A stretch of DNA of 64,000 bases, taken from the NCBI GenBank assembly GCA_016744015.1, contig JADGFD010000010.1:48134-112133 (forward strand). The letters are read 5' to 3'. Below the pieces are notes generated by a model. That model saw nothing but the letters and a program-made list of their open reading frames with translations. It was not told the DNA's origin and made no database searches. Source of the stretch: Paracoccaceae bacterium (lineage in GTDB: Bacteria > Pseudomonadota > Alphaproteobacteria > Rhodobacterales > Rhodobacteraceae). Position numbers and translations under genes: made by a program. The first letter of the stretch is position 1, and every line of letters begins with the position of its first letter. This document shows positions 1 to 10,561 of the stretch, piece after piece.

Positions 1-824
1 GCATTCTTGGCCGCCGCCGACAGCCGGCGCAATGGGCGGGCAATGGAATTGGCAAGCACAATGGACAGAACAATCGACGATATGGTTGCCAGTAAAAACA
101 TTTGCAGAATTTGCTCACGCGCTGTTCGAATAATCGAATCAATTTCACCTGCGCGCGTGGAAACCAAAATGGCTCCCTCGGCCCCTTCAGGTGCTTGTAT
201 TGGCAACGCCACCGCGATAAAAATCTCACCTTCGACTGACAAAACCACGTTTTTCGTCCGGCCGTTTGCGACAATGGCCTCGCCTGCAAGCTCGTTCAGG
301 TGCCGCTCCAGGTTTTGTTGCGCACCATCTGAGGGGCCCGAGATAGAAGAAATGCTAAGAGAAGACCAAATGCGCTGGAAGAACCGCGTAAAAACATCGG
401 TTTCCAGACCCTCAGAGGATTTGGGTCGCTCTTGGGGCGTATAGCTCAAGGCAACTTGGCCGGATTTGCTGTAAATCTGAATTATCGAATCTGAATTCAC
501 CACCATGGACTCAAAAAAGGATTTAAAGGTCACCCCGCTGAAATCCTCATAGTCTGGGTCACCGGCATGGCTACGGATAGCGGCTGAAATTATCTCGGCT
601 TGCCGGCCAAGCGCTTCACTTCGAAATTCCACTTGCGTATCTTGTGATTGGTTAAGATAGAGCACACCGCTCACCAAAATACCCAGCGCGATGAGATTAA
701 ACAGAATGATTTTACGCGCCAATGGCGAGCGGTTAAACACAAAAAAGCGCTTGGATCTCGGGCTGCGCTGCTCGATCCGATCCAAGCTTAGCAAGCTCGA
801 AGGAATGTCCTCCGTCTGCGCCAT
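1..824 (-). CDS. chvG: Sensor histidine kinase ChvG, N-terminal part (gene runs off the window)
   Basis: This is the 5' part of a membrane sensor kinase; the first 274 codons are present and the rest lies before base 1. Translating back from the ATG at 822-824 gives a short cytoplasmic N-terminus, a first membrane helix (about residues 37-58), a periplasmic domain of about 170 residues, a second helix near residues 230-252 and the start of a HAMP linker (IARPLRRLS). The start codon directly follows the TAA of chvI, so the two are cotranscribed and translationally close. ChvG/ChvI is the alphaproteobacterial acid and envelope-stress two-component system, usually next to pckA as here. The kinase core is not visible, so the name rests on topology and neighbours. 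Confidence 0.88.
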   Translation of the reverse strand, partial: MAQTEDIPSSLLSLDRIEQRSPRSKRFFVFNRSPLARKIILFNLIALGILVSGVLYLNQSQDTQVEFRSEALGRQAEIISAAIRSHAGDPDYEDFSGVTFKSFFESMVVNSDSIIQIYSKSGQVALSYTPQERPKSSEGLETDVFTRFFQRIWSSLSISSISGPSDGAQQNLERHLNELAGEAIVANGRTKNVVLSVEGEIFIAVALPIQAPEGAEGAILVSTRAGEIDSIIRTAREQILQMFLLATISSIVLSIVLANSIARPLRRLSAAAKN

Positions 825-1526
825 TTAGGCCTCATTATATCGGTAGCCGACCCCGTAAAGCGTCTCAATCGATGTATAGCTGTCATCCGCCTTTTTGAAC
901 TTTTTGCGAAGGCGCTTAATGTGGCTGTCAATGGTGCGATCATCCACATAAACTTGGTCACTATAGGCGGCATCCATCAGCTGATTGCGGGATTTCACAA
1001 CCCCCGGGCGCTCGGCTAACTCATGAAGAATGATAAATTCGGTGACGGTAAGCACGACGGGTGTTTCTTTCCAAGTCACCTTATGTCGTTGTTTATCAAG
1101 GATAAGTGATCCACAGGATATCAGGTCATCTTCGGGTTTATCTTCACCATCCGCATTGAGCGCGATATCATTGCGGCGCAGCACAGCTTTAATGCGCTCG
1201 ATCAATAGCCGCTGAGAAAACGGCTTGGCGATATAATCATCCGCGCCCATCGACAGGCCAACAACCTCGTCCATTTCGTCATCTTTTGAGGTCAGGAATA
1301 TCACCGGCAGTGTCGAATTTTGCCGCAACCGCCGCAAAAGCTCCATCCCGTCCATCCGAGGCATTTTCACATCAAAAACCGCAAGATCTGGCGGGTTATC
1401 TTGCAGCCCCATAAGGGCAGACGCCCCGTCATTATAGGTCTCGACTTCGAAACCCTCAGATTTTAGGGCAATTGAAACAGAAATTAAAATATTACGATCG
1501 TCATCTACCAAAGCAATTTTTGCCAT
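825..1526 (-). CDS. chvI: Two-component response regulator ChvI (OmpR family)
   Basis: 233-residue cytoplasmic transcription factor, partner of the ChvG kinase just downstream. The N-terminal receiver begins [12 protein letters not shown] and has the acidic pocket (DDD), the phospho-acceptor Asp in [12 protein letters not shown], and the conserved Lys in YIAKPF. A C-terminal winged helix (about residues 130-230) contains [14 protein letters not shown] chose the ATG at 1524-1526, not an upstream in-frame start, because the receiver fold begins there and GGAGG lies just upstream. In Rhizobiales ChvI controls acid and cell-envelope genes and pckA; the divergent position opposite pckA fits such control. 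Confidence 0.93.
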   Translation of the reverse strand: MAKIALVDDDRNILISVSIALKSEGFEVETYNDGASALMGLQDNPPDLAVFDVKMPRMDGMELLRRLRQNSTLPVIFLTSKDDEMDEVVGLSMGADDYIAKPFSQRLLIERIKAVLRRNDIALNADGEDKPEDDLISCGSLILDKQRHKVTWKETPVVLTVTEFIILHELAERPGVVKSRNQLMDAAYSDQVYVDDRTIDSHIKRLRKKFKKADDSYTSIETLYGVGYRYNEA

Positions 1527-1769
1527 ATCAGCCTCCGGCCAGCGCTTTTCGCCACTGTCTCGCATTCCGGCCTGCAATGCAACCGATCTTCGGAAATGTT
1601 CTGTTTTGTTGCGCTGCGACAATTATTCCTCCTCCCGCCAAAAAAACACTGGATTTTGCATTTCTGATCCGCTTTACAAACCCACAAGCGCGCTGGGTGG
1701 TTTGCCTTTTCCAGCGCATTTTTTCTTGGGAACAGGGGCCGCTGGCCCCAAAATTGGAGCATCCAAACC
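1527..1769. promoter_or_regulatory. Divergent promoter region between chvI-chvG and pckA
   Basis: This 243-base gap must hold promoters for chvI (leftward) and pckA (rightward). A GGAGG ribosome site precedes chvI and a GGAG at 1756-1759 precedes pckA. I could not pick out convincing -35/-10 boxes. ChvI binding here is an expectation from related bacteria, not something visible. Confidence 0.45.
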
Positions 1770-3374
1770 ATGGCAACAGGCAAGGTAAACCCCGCACAAA
1801 CGCTTGAAGCGACCGGAATTTCTGGCGTGAAAACCGCACATTACAACCTGCTGGAACCGGCGCTGATGCAGCACGCGGTGGCGAGAGGCGAAGGCGAAAT
1901 TGGCCTTGGCGGGGCATTTCTGGTCTCAACAGGAGAGCACACCGGCCGCTCGCCAAAAGACAAGTTTGTGGTCAACGAACCCTCGGTTAAAGATACCATC
2001 TGGTGGGAAAACAACCCCCCAATGGAGATGCAGGCCTTTGATAATCTTCACAAAGATATGCTTGAACACCTAAAAGGCCAAGAGCTTTTTGTGGAAGACC
2101 TTTATGGCGGGGCAGACCCTGAATACCGGCTCAACGTGCGCATGATCACCGAACTGGCCTGGCATGCCCTCTTTAATCGCACAATGCTTCGCCGCCCCGA
2201 GCTGGAAGAGCTGGAAAGCTTTGTGCCGGAATTTACGGTTATTAACTGCCCCAGCTTTAGGGCCGACCCCGCACGCCATGGCTGCCGCTCCGAAACCGTT
2301 ATTGCCCTGAGCTTTGAGAAGAAGCTCGTGCTGGTAGGTGGCACATCTTACGCTGGCGAAAACAAAAAATCCGTGTTTTCCGTGCTCAATTACCTGCTGC
2401 CGGATCGCAATGTCATGCCTATGCATTGCTCCGCCAACCACGCCATCGGAAACCCGGAAGACACGGCCATTTTCTTTGGCCTTTCCGGCACGGGTAAAAC
2501 CACACTCTCGGCGGACCCGGACCGCACGCTCATTGGCGATGATGAGCATGGCTGGTCGGACAAAGGCACCTTTAATTTTGAGGGCGGTTGCTACGCCAAA
2601 ACCATTAACTTGAGCGAAGAGGCCGAACCCGAGATCTTTGCGACCACCAGCAAATTTGCTTCCGTTGTGGAAAATATGGTCTATGACAAGCACACGCGCG
2701 AAATTGACTATACTGATGATAGCCTAACCCCCAACATGCGCTGCGCCTATCCGCTGCATTATATTGATAACGCTTCAGAATCCTCGCTTGGCGGGCTGCC
2801 CAAAAACATCATTATGCTCACATGTGACGCTTTTGGCGTGCTGCCGCCAATGGCGCGGCTAACCCCGGCTCAGGCCATGTATCACTTTCTTTCCGGCTTT
2901 ACCGCCAAGGTGCCCGGCACCGAAAAAGGCGTGACAGAGCCAATTCCGACCTTTTCCACCTGCTTTGGCGCCCCTTTTATGCCCCGCCGCCCCGAAGCCT
3001 ATGGCAACCTCTTGCGTGAAAAAATTGCAGCGCACGGAGTCAATTGCTGGCTAGTGAACACCGGTTGGACAGGCGGGCCAAAAGGCAAAGGCGGATCGCG
3101 CATGCCAATCCGCGCCACACGCGCCTTACTTACGGCAGCCCTTAGCGGCGGGTTAGCAGAGCGTGAGTTCCGAACCGATGAAAACTTTGGCTTTGAAGTG
3201 CCTGTGGCCGTTAAGGGCGTTGCAAAAATATTGCTAGACCCAAGGCGTACATGGGAAGACGCTGCTGATTATGATATCCAAGCCGCTAAACTGGTGCAGA
3301 TGTTTGAAGAGAATTTCAAACAATATGAATCATTTGTTGATGACGAGATTCTAGCTGCCGCTATTAAGGCCTAG
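1770..3374 (+). CDS. pckA: Phosphoenolpyruvate carboxykinase (ATP)
   Basis: 534-residue cytoplasmic enzyme converting oxaloacetate and ATP to PEP, CO2 and ADP, the gluconeogenic entry from the TCA cycle. The ATP-type kinase loop [11 protein letters not shown] lies at about residues 237-247, and the substrate region [12 protein letters not shown] is near the N-terminus. The metal-binding segment (HCSANHA) and the adenine-binding C-terminal region ([13 protein letters not shown]) are present. Length matches the bacterial ATP-dependent family. The ATG at 1770 has GGAG ten bases upstream. With mcd and mcl1 also in the window, it fits growth on C2 compounds and organic acids. A strong inverted repeat follows the stop. 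Confidence 0.97.
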   Translation: MATGKVNPAQTLEATGISGVKTAHYNLLEPALMQHAVARGEGEIGLGGAFLVSTGEHTGRSPKDKFVVNEPSVKDTIWWENNPPMEMQAFDNLHKDMLEHLKGQELFVEDLYGGADPEYRLNVRMITELAWHALFNRTMLRRPELEELESFVPEFTVINCPSFRADPARHGCRSETVIALSFEKKLVLVGGTSYAGENKKSVFSVLNYLLPDRNVMPMHCSANHAIGNPEDTAIFFGLSGTGKTTLSADPDRTLIGDDEHGWSDKGTFNFEGGCYAKTINLSEEAEPEIFATTSKFASVVENMVYDKHTREIDYTDDSLTPNMRCAYPLHYIDNASESSLGGLPKNIIMLTCDAFGVLPPMARLTPAQAMYHFLSGFTAKVPGTEKGVTEPIPTFSTCFGAPFMPRRPEAYGNLLREKIAAHGVNCWLVNTGWTGGPKGKGGSRMPIRATRALLTAALSGGLAEREFRTDENFGFEVPVAVKGVAKILLDPRRTWEDAADYDIQAAKLVQMFEENFKQYESFVDDEILAAAIKA

Positions 3375-3383
3375 GCCGAATTT

Positions 3384-3419
3384 CTCACGCAGCCCAACCC
3401 ACACGTAGGGCTGCGTGAG
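3384..3419 (+). terminator. Stem-loop after pckA
   Basis: Perfect 12-base inverted repeat CTCACGCAGCCC / GGGCTGCGTGAG with a 12-base loop, starting 10 bases after the pckA stop. No long T run follows, so it may terminate weakly or protect the 3' end. Confidence 0.7.
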
Positions 3420-3535
3420 AACTATAATTTCACAAATTTATCAAATTTTGTTTTTTTATTTCAACAGCGTTGACCTCCGTGAAGAAATCCCTTAATCCAA
3501 TTCTATGTTGCAACGCACAATGAAAAGGTTAAGGC

Positions 3536-5185
3536 ATGTCTGATTCTCAAAGCCCAATTCTGGATGACCTCTCAATACTCTGTGAAGAGGCTTTGGGCGA
3601 GATAGCATCACTGGTCAAATCAATTCAGAAAAGCGTAAAAGACTGCACCGTTAAAGACGGGCGCCTAAATGCAGCCTTACTGGAAGAGAATCAGTATAGC
3701 GCACATGGGATGGCATGGTTTACAACATATGAGCACAGCCTTACGGCTCTATTAAACTGGCATAATGGCCTAGAAAAAAAAGGGTTATCTTGTAAACTCT
3801 CATCGTTAACCTTGCAAATCGGATTTGCTGAATACCTCGCACAAATTTACAACGGAATTCCGATGTCTCAGGGCGAAATCATTCGGCCTCAGCAAATATT
3901 GGCGGAATCCACCCCCGGAAAAGCTGCGAAATTACTGATTAATGCCGGCAACTCCGATGCCGCGCGAAAAGCCCTTACGCATGAAATTATCCTGCAGTCC
4001 GGGGATTTGACCTATGGCCCTGACGGGCTAGATGACGAATACGGCATGATCAGGGACCAGTTCCGGAAATTTGTGGAAAAGCGTGTGACCCCTTTTGCCC
4101 ATGAATGGCATCTGAAAGATGAGCTCATCCCCGACGATGTGATTTCAGAAATGGGTGAGCTAGGCGTTTTTGGCTTAACCATCCCTGAAGAATTCGGCGG
4201 ATTTGGCATGAGCAAAACCGCCATGTGCGTGGTCACGGAGGAACTCGCCCGTGGCTATATCGGGGTTGGCTCGCTTGGCACACGCTCTGAAATCGCGGCT
4301 GAACTCATCTTATGCGGCGGCAGTGATGCGCAAAAAAACCAATGGCTTCCTAAAATCGCTGACGCATCAATTTTGCCAACGGCCGTGTTTACAGAGCCCA
4401 ATACCGGCTCGGACCTAGGGAGCTTGAAAACCCGCGCTATTCGCAATGGAGACCACTATTACGTAACAGGTGCAAAAACCTGGATAACTCATGCGGCGCG
4501 CGCCGACATTATGACCATGCTTGTAAGAACAGACACGGAAAGCACTGATTACAATGGGCTTTCTATGCTATTGGCGGAGAAACCGCGGGGGACAAGCGCG
4601 GAAGATTTCCCAGCGGAAAACATGTCTGGCAGTGAAATTGAGGTGCTGGGCTACAGAGGGATGAAGGAGTATGAACTCGGCTTTGACGGCTTTCAAGTGA
4701 AGGCGGACAACCTGCTAGGTGGCGTAGAAGGCCAAGGTTTTAAGCAGTTGATGAAGACGTTTGAGGCGGCACGCATCCAAACGGCAGCGCGCGCGGTGGG
4801 TGTTGCCCAAAATGCGCTGGAGGTTAGCCTGAAATATGCCCAAGATCGCAAGCAATTTGGCAAAGAACTAGTGGAATTTCCCCGCGTTTACAGCAAGATA
4901 GCGATGATGGCGGTCGAAATCACCATAGCGCGGCAACTGACCTATTTTGCCGCCAGCGAAAAAGATCAAGGGCGGCGTTGCGACCTTGAAGCCGGGATGG
5001 CCAAGCTCCTTGCGGCCCGGGTTGCCTGGGCGGCGGCGGATAATGGTGTGCAAATTCATGGCGGAAACGGGTTTGCACTTGAATACCCGATTAGTCGCAT
5101 ACTTTGCGATGCGCGGATACTCAGCATATTTGAAGGGGCCGCTGAAATTCAGGCAACGGTAATTGCACGTAGATTATTAGCTTAA
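3536..5185 (+). CDS. mcd: (2S)-methylsuccinyl-CoA dehydrogenase (acyl-CoA dehydrogenase family)
   Basis: 549-residue flavoprotein. Residues of about 165 onward form a complete acyl-CoA dehydrogenase: N-terminal helical part (EFGGFGMSKT), FAD/substrate middle domain (VFTEPNTGSDLGSLKTRA, TGAKTWITHA) and C-terminal helices (QDRKQFGK, VQIHGGNGF, RILSIFEGAAEIQ). Ahead of it is an extra domain of about 160 residues. That unusual length is typical of methylsuccinyl-CoA dehydrogenase, which oxidises methylsuccinyl-CoA to mesaconyl-CoA in the ethylmalonyl-CoA pathway. mcl1, another enzyme of the pathway, is at 21 kb, supporting the call. It could be a different long acyl-CoA dehydrogenase, but the extension makes that less likely. 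Electrons would pass to ETF. The stop overlaps the end of convergent recO by 3 bases. Confidence 0.8.
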   Translation: MSDSQSPILDDLSILCEEALGEIASLVKSIQKSVKDCTVKDGRLNAALLEENQYSAHGMAWFTTYEHSLTALLNWHNGLEKKGLSCKLSSLTLQIGFAEYLAQIYNGIPMSQGEIIRPQQILAESTPGKAAKLLINAGNSDAARKALTHEIILQSGDLTYGPDGLDDEYGMIRDQFRKFVEKRVTPFAHEWHLKDELIPDDVISEMGELGVFGLTIPEEFGGFGMSKTAMCVVTEELARGYIGVGSLGTRSEIAAELILCGGSDAQKNQWLPKIADASILPTAVFTEPNTGSDLGSLKTRAIRNGDHYYVTGAKTWITHAARADIMTMLVRTDTESTDYNGLSMLLAEKPRGTSAEDFPAENMSGSEIEVLGYRGMKEYELGFDGFQVKADNLLGGVEGQGFKQLMKTFEAARIQTAARAVGVAQNALEVSLKYAQDRKQFGKELVEFPRVYSKIAMMAVEITIARQLTYFAASEKDQGRRCDLEAGMAKLLAARVAWAAADNGVQIHGGNGFALEYPISRILCDARILSIFEGAAEIQATVIARRLLA

Positions 5186-5901
5186 CAATAAACTATATCT
5201 GCCAATCTGAGGCGTGCTTCCGGAAGTCTGGGGGGAGAAACAGGCACGTGTTTCTCAAAAAAATATCCACTAAGCCTTAAAGATTGTCGAAATTCCTCTG
5301 AGGAAATTTTGGCTAGGGAGTCTTGTTGCAAAAAAGCAGGATAGGGTAGCAGCTTATCTTCCCAGCCCATGGCGGCCTCTTTGCTAACGGCACGGCCCGA
5401 CTTTGGGGAAACATATGAAAGATCAGTGTCTTGCCCAGTTACGGCGCAGCGTGATAAGTCTATGCCATAGCCGAGTGAATTTAGCATTTCCAACTCCAAA
5501 AGGCAGTAGCGATGCTGCCAATTATCATCCGTTTCGAACCGCAACAGCAGGTCTAAAAAGGCAGAGTAAACTACCGGATTGGGCTCACGCTCGGGAAGAT
5601 AGCGAAACAGCATCGCTGATAGCGCATTAAAACAGTATAGCTTCAAACGCGCCGTCAACAGAACCGCAGAGTGAGATTTTTTTAGTTCAACACTGAACGA
5701 CCCGAGTTGGTCTTCCAACCGTGCGCGCCAGTTCAGCGCTAGTAAATTTCCTGGCTGTAGCAAGGCTGCTGATTTTCGCGAGCCACCACCGCGCACCAAA
5801 CCAGCATGAATACCATGATTCTCAGACAGCACTTCAATAATGGCCGAACCTTCACCATGCCGGCGCGCGCTTAATAGTATGCCGTGATCTTGCCATTCCA
5901 T
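5182..5901 (-). CDS. recO: DNA repair protein RecO
   Basis: 239-residue recombination mediator of the RecFOR pathway, which loads RecA on SSB-coated single-stranded DNA. The N-terminal OB fold begins MEWQDHGILLSARRHGEGSA and continues with HAGLVRGGGSRKS; a helical C-terminal part contains the characteristic YCLLELEMLNSLGYGIDL. The family zinc-finger cysteines are not obvious, as in many alphaproteobacterial members. It is the last gene of the rnc-era-DUF1491-recO run, with era directly upstream as in many bacteria. Confidence 0.92.
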   Translation of the reverse strand: MEWQDHGILLSARRHGEGSAIIEVLSENHGIHAGLVRGGGSRKSAALLQPGNLLALNWRARLEDQLGSFSVELKKSHSAVLLTARLKLYCFNALSAMLFRYLPEREPNPVVYSAFLDLLLRFETDDNWQHRYCLLELEMLNSLGYGIDLSRCAVTGQDTDLSYVSPKSGRAVSKEAAMGWEDKLLPYPAFLQQDSLAKISSEEFRQSLRLSGYFFEKHVPVSPPRLPEARLRLADIVYC

Positions 5902-5910
5902 CGTATAAAC

Positions 5911-6240
5911 CTAGCCGGATAAGCCCTCTTCGTCGAGCAAAGTGCGGCCTTTTGCGTCTTCGACCTCAATCACCCATAAATCAGGGTCAAATTTGCGTTG
6001 ACGTGTAATGAGATTGTCCATCTCTGGCTCAGGGCCAGCCCCAAGCTCGCTCCACACCCGCTGGCCTTCGCTATTATAGGTTCGGTGAATGAGCATCGCC
6101 GTGCCATCTAGCGGGTTTGACTTAACCAACACGGCACCGGCGGTGCTATCTCCTTTGTGAACAACAAAAGCAGGCATATTCGCGAGATCTAGCCGCCGCA
6201 AATAGGCGTGAATCCAAAATTCAGCCGTTAGGCGAGGCAT
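5911..6240 (-). CDS. DUF1491 family protein
   Basis: 109-residue soluble protein of unknown function. It begins [17 protein letters not shown] and has a central region (VVHKGDSTAGAVLVK) and a conserved Trp-rich C-terminus (DPDLWVIEVEDAKGRTLL), the hallmarks of DUF1491, a family almost confined to alphaproteobacteria. Its ATG overlaps the TGA of era by one base (TGATG), so it is translationally coupled to era. No catalytic motif is apparent. Confidence 0.82.
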   Translation of the reverse strand: MPRLTAEFWIHAYLRRLDLANMPAFVVHKGDSTAGAVLVKSNPLDGTAMLIHRTYNSEGQRVWSELGAGPEPEMDNLITRQRKFDPDLWVIEVEDAKGRTLLDEEGLSG

Positions 6241-7148
6241 CAGTCACCATCCTTAAATTCCAACCCCATTTCGCTATAGCGCTCTCGCTCTTCTAGCCAG
6301 TTCGGGCGAACTTTTACCTGCAAAAACAGATGCACGGTGCGATCAAGGAATTCAGAAAGCTCTTTGCGCGCATCCATAGACACGCTCTTGATAGTAGCCC
6401 CTTTGGGGCCAAGCAATATGCCCTTATGCCCGCTACGCATAACGTATATCATCTGATCAATACGCACAGACCCGTCCTTGCGATCTTTCCAGTTTTCCGT
6501 TTCGACCGTTAGCTGGTAGGGCAGCTCCTGATGAAGGCGAAGCGTTAGTTTTTCCCGTGTGATCTCCGCAGCTATTTGGCGAAGGGGCGCATCTGCGATT
6601 TGATCTTCTGGATAGTGCCATGGGCCTGCGGGGAGGGCCGCGGCTATATCGGATTTCAAGGACTCAACACCATGACCTTTTTCAGCAGATACCATATAGG
6701 TATTTTCAAAATTATATATACTATTCAATTCATTAGTGAGCTGTAAAAGGTTTTCAGCCTTAACTTTGTCAATTTTATTGATAATGAGAGATACCCGCGC
6801 TCCCTGTGGGATGTGCTCTGCCAATCCATCCAGTATAGCCTTTACGCCCTCGGATATCCCGCGGTGTGCTTCGACCAGAAACAACACTAAATCCGCGTCA
6901 GCTGCCCCGCTCCAAGCGGCAGAAACCATGGCGCGATCCAGCCGCCGACGGGGGCGAAACAGGCCGGGCGTATCTACAAATACAATTTGGCTCTCCCCTT
7001 CCAGCGCAATGCCGCGAATGCGGGCGCGCGTGGTTTGCACCTTATGCGTAACAATTGAGACCTTGGCACCAACCATGCGGTTTAGCAAAGTAGATTTACC
7101 TGCATTCGGCTCCCCGATCAGGGCTACAAATCCGCAACGTTGGGTCAT
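6240..7148 (-). CDS. era: GTPase Era
   Basis: 302-residue essential GTPase that binds the 3' end of 16S rRNA during 30S assembly. GTPase motifs are present: P-loop GEPNAGKST near residue 11, the switch/G3 motif DTPGLF, and G4 NKID. A C-terminal KH RNA-binding domain contains [16 protein letters not shown]. The start overlaps the rnc stop as ATGA. Family length is about 300, so it is complete. Confidence 0.96.
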   Translation of the reverse strand: MTQRCGFVALIGEPNAGKSTLLNRMVGAKVSIVTHKVQTTRARIRGIALEGESQIVFVDTPGLFRPRRRLDRAMVSAAWSGAADADLVLFLVEAHRGISEGVKAILDGLAEHIPQGARVSLIINKIDKVKAENLLQLTNELNSIYNFENTYMVSAEKGHGVESLKSDIAAALPAGPWHYPEDQIADAPLRQIAAEITREKLTLRLHQELPYQLTVETENWKDRKDGSVRIDQMIYVMRSGHKGILLGPKGATIKSVSMDARKELSEFLDRTVHLFLQVKVRPNWLEERERYSEMGLEFKDGD

Positions 7149-7831
7149 TTTTTGTCCTTAACTAGGCTAAACAGAGCAGCGGCGGCCTGCACTTGGGCAT
7201 TTTTCTTGGAAGCCGCTTCGCCTCGGGCGGCATGCCCGTTTTCCAGCGCAGCCTCAACGATGAATACTGGCTGGTGATCTGGTCCGCTTCGGCTGATATC
7301 TGTGTATACAGGCGTCGGCAGTCCGCGCGCCTGCGCCCATTCTTGCAAGCTTGATTTTGGGTCGGCGGCCCGCTCTTGCGCCGTATGAATCCGGTCTCCC
7401 CATAGGCGCAAAATAAGCGCCTGCGTGGTGGAAAATCCGGCATCAAGGTAAACCGCAGCAATAACCGCTTCCATTGCATCCCCGAGCAATGCCACCTTGC
7501 GACGACCGCCAGAGCGCATTTCTGAGCGCCCAAGCATCAAGGCTTCACCAAGGTTAATTTGCGCGGCAACTTCGGCGCAGGCTTCTTTACGCACAAGCGC
7601 GTTGAAGCGCGGGGCAAGCTGGCCTTCGCGGGCGCGCGTATCCGCCTCAAATAAGGCTTGCGAAATGGTCAGGCCAAGCACGCGGTCACCCAAAAACTCT
7701 AACCGCTGGTTATCATGGTCTTTATTCTGAGCTGCTGACGCATGGGTAAGGGCCTGCCTTAGCAAGCCCTCATCCTTAAACTGATGGCCCAATCGCTCCG
7801 AAAAGCGCTGCAATGCGGAATTGGCGCTCAC
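7145..7831 (-). CDS. rnc: Ribonuclease III
   Basis: 228-residue double-strand-specific endoribonuclease for rRNA and mRNA processing. The family signature [12 protein letters not shown] is intact and a second acidic region ([14 protein letters not shown]) supplies the other metal ligands. A C-terminal double-stranded RNA-binding domain ends with [14 protein letters not shown] use the GTG at 7829-7831, which overlaps the lepB TGA as GTGA, instead of an ATG 33 bases upstream inside lepB. Coupling lepB-rnc-era is the usual arrangement. Confidence 0.95.
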   Translation of the reverse strand: MSANSALQRFSERLGHQFKDEGLLRQALTHASAAQNKDHDNQRLEFLGDRVLGLTISQALFEADTRAREGQLAPRFNALVRKEACAEVAAQINLGEALMLGRSEMRSGGRRKVALLGDAMEAVIAAVYLDAGFSTTQALILRLWGDRIHTAQERAADPKSSLQEWAQARGLPTPVYTDISRSGPDHQPVFIVEAALENGHAARGEAASKKNAQVQAAAALFSLVKDKK

Positions 7832-8643
7832 TCGACAGCCTTGAAATACCGGTCCGACCGCCATGTCCAGAAATAGAACATTGAATCGCCAGCAGAGGAG
7901 AAAATGATCCGGTCAGCGCGGCCGATGATATTTTCGCGCGGGACAAAACCGACGCCACGCTGTGGACCGGTCTGAGAAAACCGGCTATCGATGGAGTTGT
8001 CGCGGTTATCACCCATAAAGAAAAACTGGCCGTCAGGCACAACAATTTCTTCGGTATTGTCAACGCTCGCTTCACCAATATCAAGGATGCTGTAGCTCAC
8101 GCCGTTGGGCAAAACCTCGGTATAGCGGCGCTTAATGCAATCACCGTCTGCCGTAGGCCGAACAGAGCAGCTCGGGCGGCCCCCCTCAGGGCCTTGCGGC
8201 GCGTAAGTTTCAATAAACTCCCCATCGGGCGTCACAGAAACCGGCGTGCCATTGATATGAAGAACGCTATCAATCATTTGAATCCGGTCTCCCGGCAGGC
8301 CGACGAGGCGTTTGATATAATCTGTGCCAAGCACGGGGTGCTTGAAAACCACAACATCGCCGCGCTCTGGGTCTTCACCAAACAGCCGCTCGTCACTTCC
8401 CTTGGCAAAACCGCAGAAATCAACGCCAAACATGCTGGGGCAGGAGGCATAGGAGTAGCCATAGGCGAATTTATTGACAAAAAGAAAGTCACCGATCAGC
8501 AAGGTCGACTTCATCGAGCCTGACGGGATCCAGAATGGCTGGAAAATAATGGTGCGGATGGCGCCAGCAATCAGCAGCGCATAAAACACAGTTTTGACGG
8601 TTTCCTTGATCGGACCATCCTTTTTCTTTTCACTTTTAGCCAT
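7828..8643 (-). CDS. lepB: Signal peptidase I
   Basis: 271-residue membrane serine protease that removes Sec and Tat signal peptides. One N-terminal membrane helix (about residues 14-33) is followed by the nucleophile motif [11 protein letters not shown] and the general-base Lys in [14 protein letters not shown]. The family box [11 protein letters not shown] is near residues 215-225. It precedes and is coupled to rnc. Many exported proteins of this window would be its substrates. Confidence 0.96.
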   Translation of the reverse strand: MAKSEKKKDGPIKETVKTVFYALLIAGAIRTIIFQPFWIPSGSMKSTLLIGDFLFVNKFAYGYSYASCPSMFGVDFCGFAKGSDERLFGEDPERGDVVVFKHPVLGTDYIKRLVGLPGDRIQMIDSVLHINGTPVSVTPDGEFIETYAPQGPEGGRPSCSVRPTADGDCIKRRYTEVLPNGVSYSILDIGEASVDNTEEIVVPDGQFFFMGDNRDNSIDSRFSQTGPQRGVGFVPRENIIGRADRIIFSSAGDSMFYFWTWRSDRYFKAVE

Positions 8644-8696
8644 TGGGACTCTTTCAAATGGGAATAGGCGCTATGTGAGGGCGTGGGGCGTGAATG

Positions 8697-9098
8697 TCAA
8701 GCATTTGGCACGGCTTCAATGATGACAAAAGCCTGCGCCCAAGGGTGGTCATCGGTAAGCGTAACGTGGATTTTGGCTGTATGGCCCTCGGGCGTGAGGC
8801 GGTTGAGGCGCTCTAACGCGCCACCGCTTAGCTCCATTACGGGCTGGCCGGTTGCGAGGTTGCGCACGGCCATTTCTTTCCACGCCACCCCCATGCGCAA
8901 GCCGGTGCCTAGTGCTTTGGAACAGGCCTCCTTAGCGGCCCAGCGTTTGGCGTAGGTTTCGGTGGTGGCGGCGCGGTATTCGGCGGTTTTCTTCTCGGCA
9001 TCAGAAAACACTCTTTGCACAAACCGAACACCAAACCGCTCAATAGTGCCCTCGATCCGCTCTATACTTACCATATCCGAACCTATGCCAAGAATCAT
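8697..9098 (-). CDS. acpS: Holo-[acyl-carrier-protein] synthase
   Basis: 133-residue enzyme that transfers 4'-phosphopantetheine from CoA to acyl carrier protein. The Mg-binding motifs are present: [12 protein letters not shown] near the N-terminus and [16 protein letters not shown] near residue 52. Size is normal for the AcpS class. Its ATG overlaps the pdxJ stop. A 53-base gap separates it from lepB. Confidence 0.95.
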   Translation of the reverse strand: MILGIGSDMVSIERIEGTIERFGVRFVQRVFSDAEKKTAEYRAATTETYAKRWAAKEACSKALGTGLRMGVAWKEMAVRNLATGQPVMELSGGALERLNRLTPEGHTAKIHVTLTDDHPWAQAFVIIEAVPNA

Positions 9099-9868
9099 GC
9101 GACGGTAATGCCACTGGCCTCCTGCCGCGCTTCATCCATAAGGGCGCGCATACGGCGGATAGAGGAATCAAGGCCGGAAAAGATGGCTTCGCCGATAAGG
9201 AAATGGCCAATATTGAGCTCGATCACCTCAGGCAGGGCCGCAATGGGCTTTACGGAGTCAAAGGTAATTCCATGCCCGGCATGGACTTCTAGCCCGAGAT
9301 CGAGTGCGAGGGTTGCCATATCTTTAAGCTTGGCAAATTCATGTGCACTATCTTTCAAGCGCCCTTCAGCCAACGCGTCACAATAAGCGCCGGCATGTAG
9401 CTCAACGACGGGTGCACCGATTTGAGCGGCGGCCTCTATCTGACGGCGCTCTGCAGCAATAAAAATGGACACACGGCAGCCAGCATCACGCAGTGGCGCA
9501 ATAAAATGCGCAATGCGGTTGGCCTCGCGCGCCACTTCCAGCCCGCCTTCCGTCGTGCGCTCTTCTCGTTTCTCCGGCACAATACATACGGCGTGAGGCT
9601 TATGGCGCAGTGCAATTTGTTGCATTTCATCCGTGGCGGCCATCTCAAAATTCAGCGGGATGTCAATGACATCCAGAATTTTTTCGATATCCGCGTCTGT
9701 AATGTGGCGGCGGTCTTCGCGCAGATGGGCGGTAATGCCATCGGCCCCGGCAGCCTGCGCGAGCTTGGCGGCACGGGCAGGGTCTGGGGTGTCTCCGCCG
9801 CGCGCGTTGCGCACGGTGGCCACATGATCAATGTTAATGCCAAGGCGAAGACGAGAAAGCGAGCTCAT
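9095..9868 (-). CDS. pdxJ: Pyridoxine 5'-phosphate synthase
   Basis: 257-residue TIM-barrel enzyme condensing 3-amino-2-oxopropyl phosphate with deoxyxylulose 5-phosphate, the last ring-forming step of vitamin B6 synthesis. Diagnostic segments are [17 protein letters not shown] at the N-terminus, [12 protein letters not shown], and HAGHGI toward the C-terminus. pdxJ-acpS pairing is widespread. Confidence 0.96.
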   Translation of the reverse strand: MSSLSRLRLGINIDHVATVRNARGGDTPDPARAAKLAQAAGADGITAHLREDRRHITDADIEKILDVIDIPLNFEMAATDEMQQIALRHKPHAVCIVPEKREERTTEGGLEVAREANRIAHFIAPLRDAGCRVSIFIAAERRQIEAAAQIGAPVVELHAGAYCDALAEGRLKDSAHEFAKLKDMATLALDLGLEVHAGHGITFDSVKPIAALPEVIELNIGHFLIGEAIFSGLDSSIRRMRALMDEARQEASGITVA

Positions 9869-9922
9869 GGGTGGGCCTCCAATAAAGTGCAGAAGTGACG
9901 CAGCGCCGGAATCGGCTCCTTG

Positions 9923-10546
9923 TCAGCCCTCAGGTTGCTTTTTTTTGGCTTTCTTTGCAAGGTTTTTGCGGCGCAGCTTTTGATAAGCGACGATCACCGG
10001 TTTGGTGACATAAAAACCAACAAGCGCAAAGGCCAAACCAAGGATCGTTCCGCCAATGGCGTAAGGAAGCATAACTTCGGAAAAAAAATTTCCGAAGCCA
10101 TGTAAATTACCGTGCCCAAAGCCAAAAAGCGCCTTCAAGGTGCCCCAAATGGCATGAAAAAATTCGCGGAAGCTTTCCCCGACGCGCCTGAAATCATGGT
10201 CGGCCGAATTTCGCCCCAACACGAAGGTGCCAATTTTCAGCGCCGCGCCAATGATAAAGGGAAAGGTAAACGGGTTGCCTATCGCGGTGCCTGCAAGCGC
10301 TGCAATCATATTGGCTCGCAATACCTTAGCCATAAGCAAAGCCAAAATAATGTGAAACCCAAAGAGTGGCGAAAAGGAAATAAAAATGCCAAATGCAACC
10401 CCGCGGGCAATGCGCGTGGGGCTATCAGGGATGCGCCGCAAACGGTGCCCGAGATAGACAAGCGTACGCCGCCAGCCCGCGCGGGGCAGGATATAGCTGC
10501 GCAGGCTCTCACCCCAATGCAGTTTATCGCGGCGCTTAAAAACCAT
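9923..10546 (-). CDS. DUF2062 domain-containing membrane protein
   Basis: 207-residue inner-membrane protein of unknown function. It has a basic N-terminal segment, then the DUF2062 motif (SPTRIARGVAFGIFISFSP) and three or so hydrophobic helices (residues about 50-75, 80-105 and 155-180), ending in a lysine-rich tail. It sits between rsh and pdxJ as in other Rhodobacterales. Confidence 0.83.
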   Translation of the reverse strand: MVFKRRDKLHWGESLRSYILPRAGWRRTLVYLGHRLRRIPDSPTRIARGVAFGIFISFSPLFGFHIILALLMAKVLRANMIAALAGTAIGNPFTFPFIIGAALKIGTFVLGRNSADHDFRRVGESFREFFHAIWGTLKALFGFGHGNLHGFGNFFSEVMLPYAIGGTILGLAFALVGFYVTKPVIVAYQKLRRKNLAKKAKKKQPEG

Positions 10547-10561
10547 TGGTTTACCTTTTAA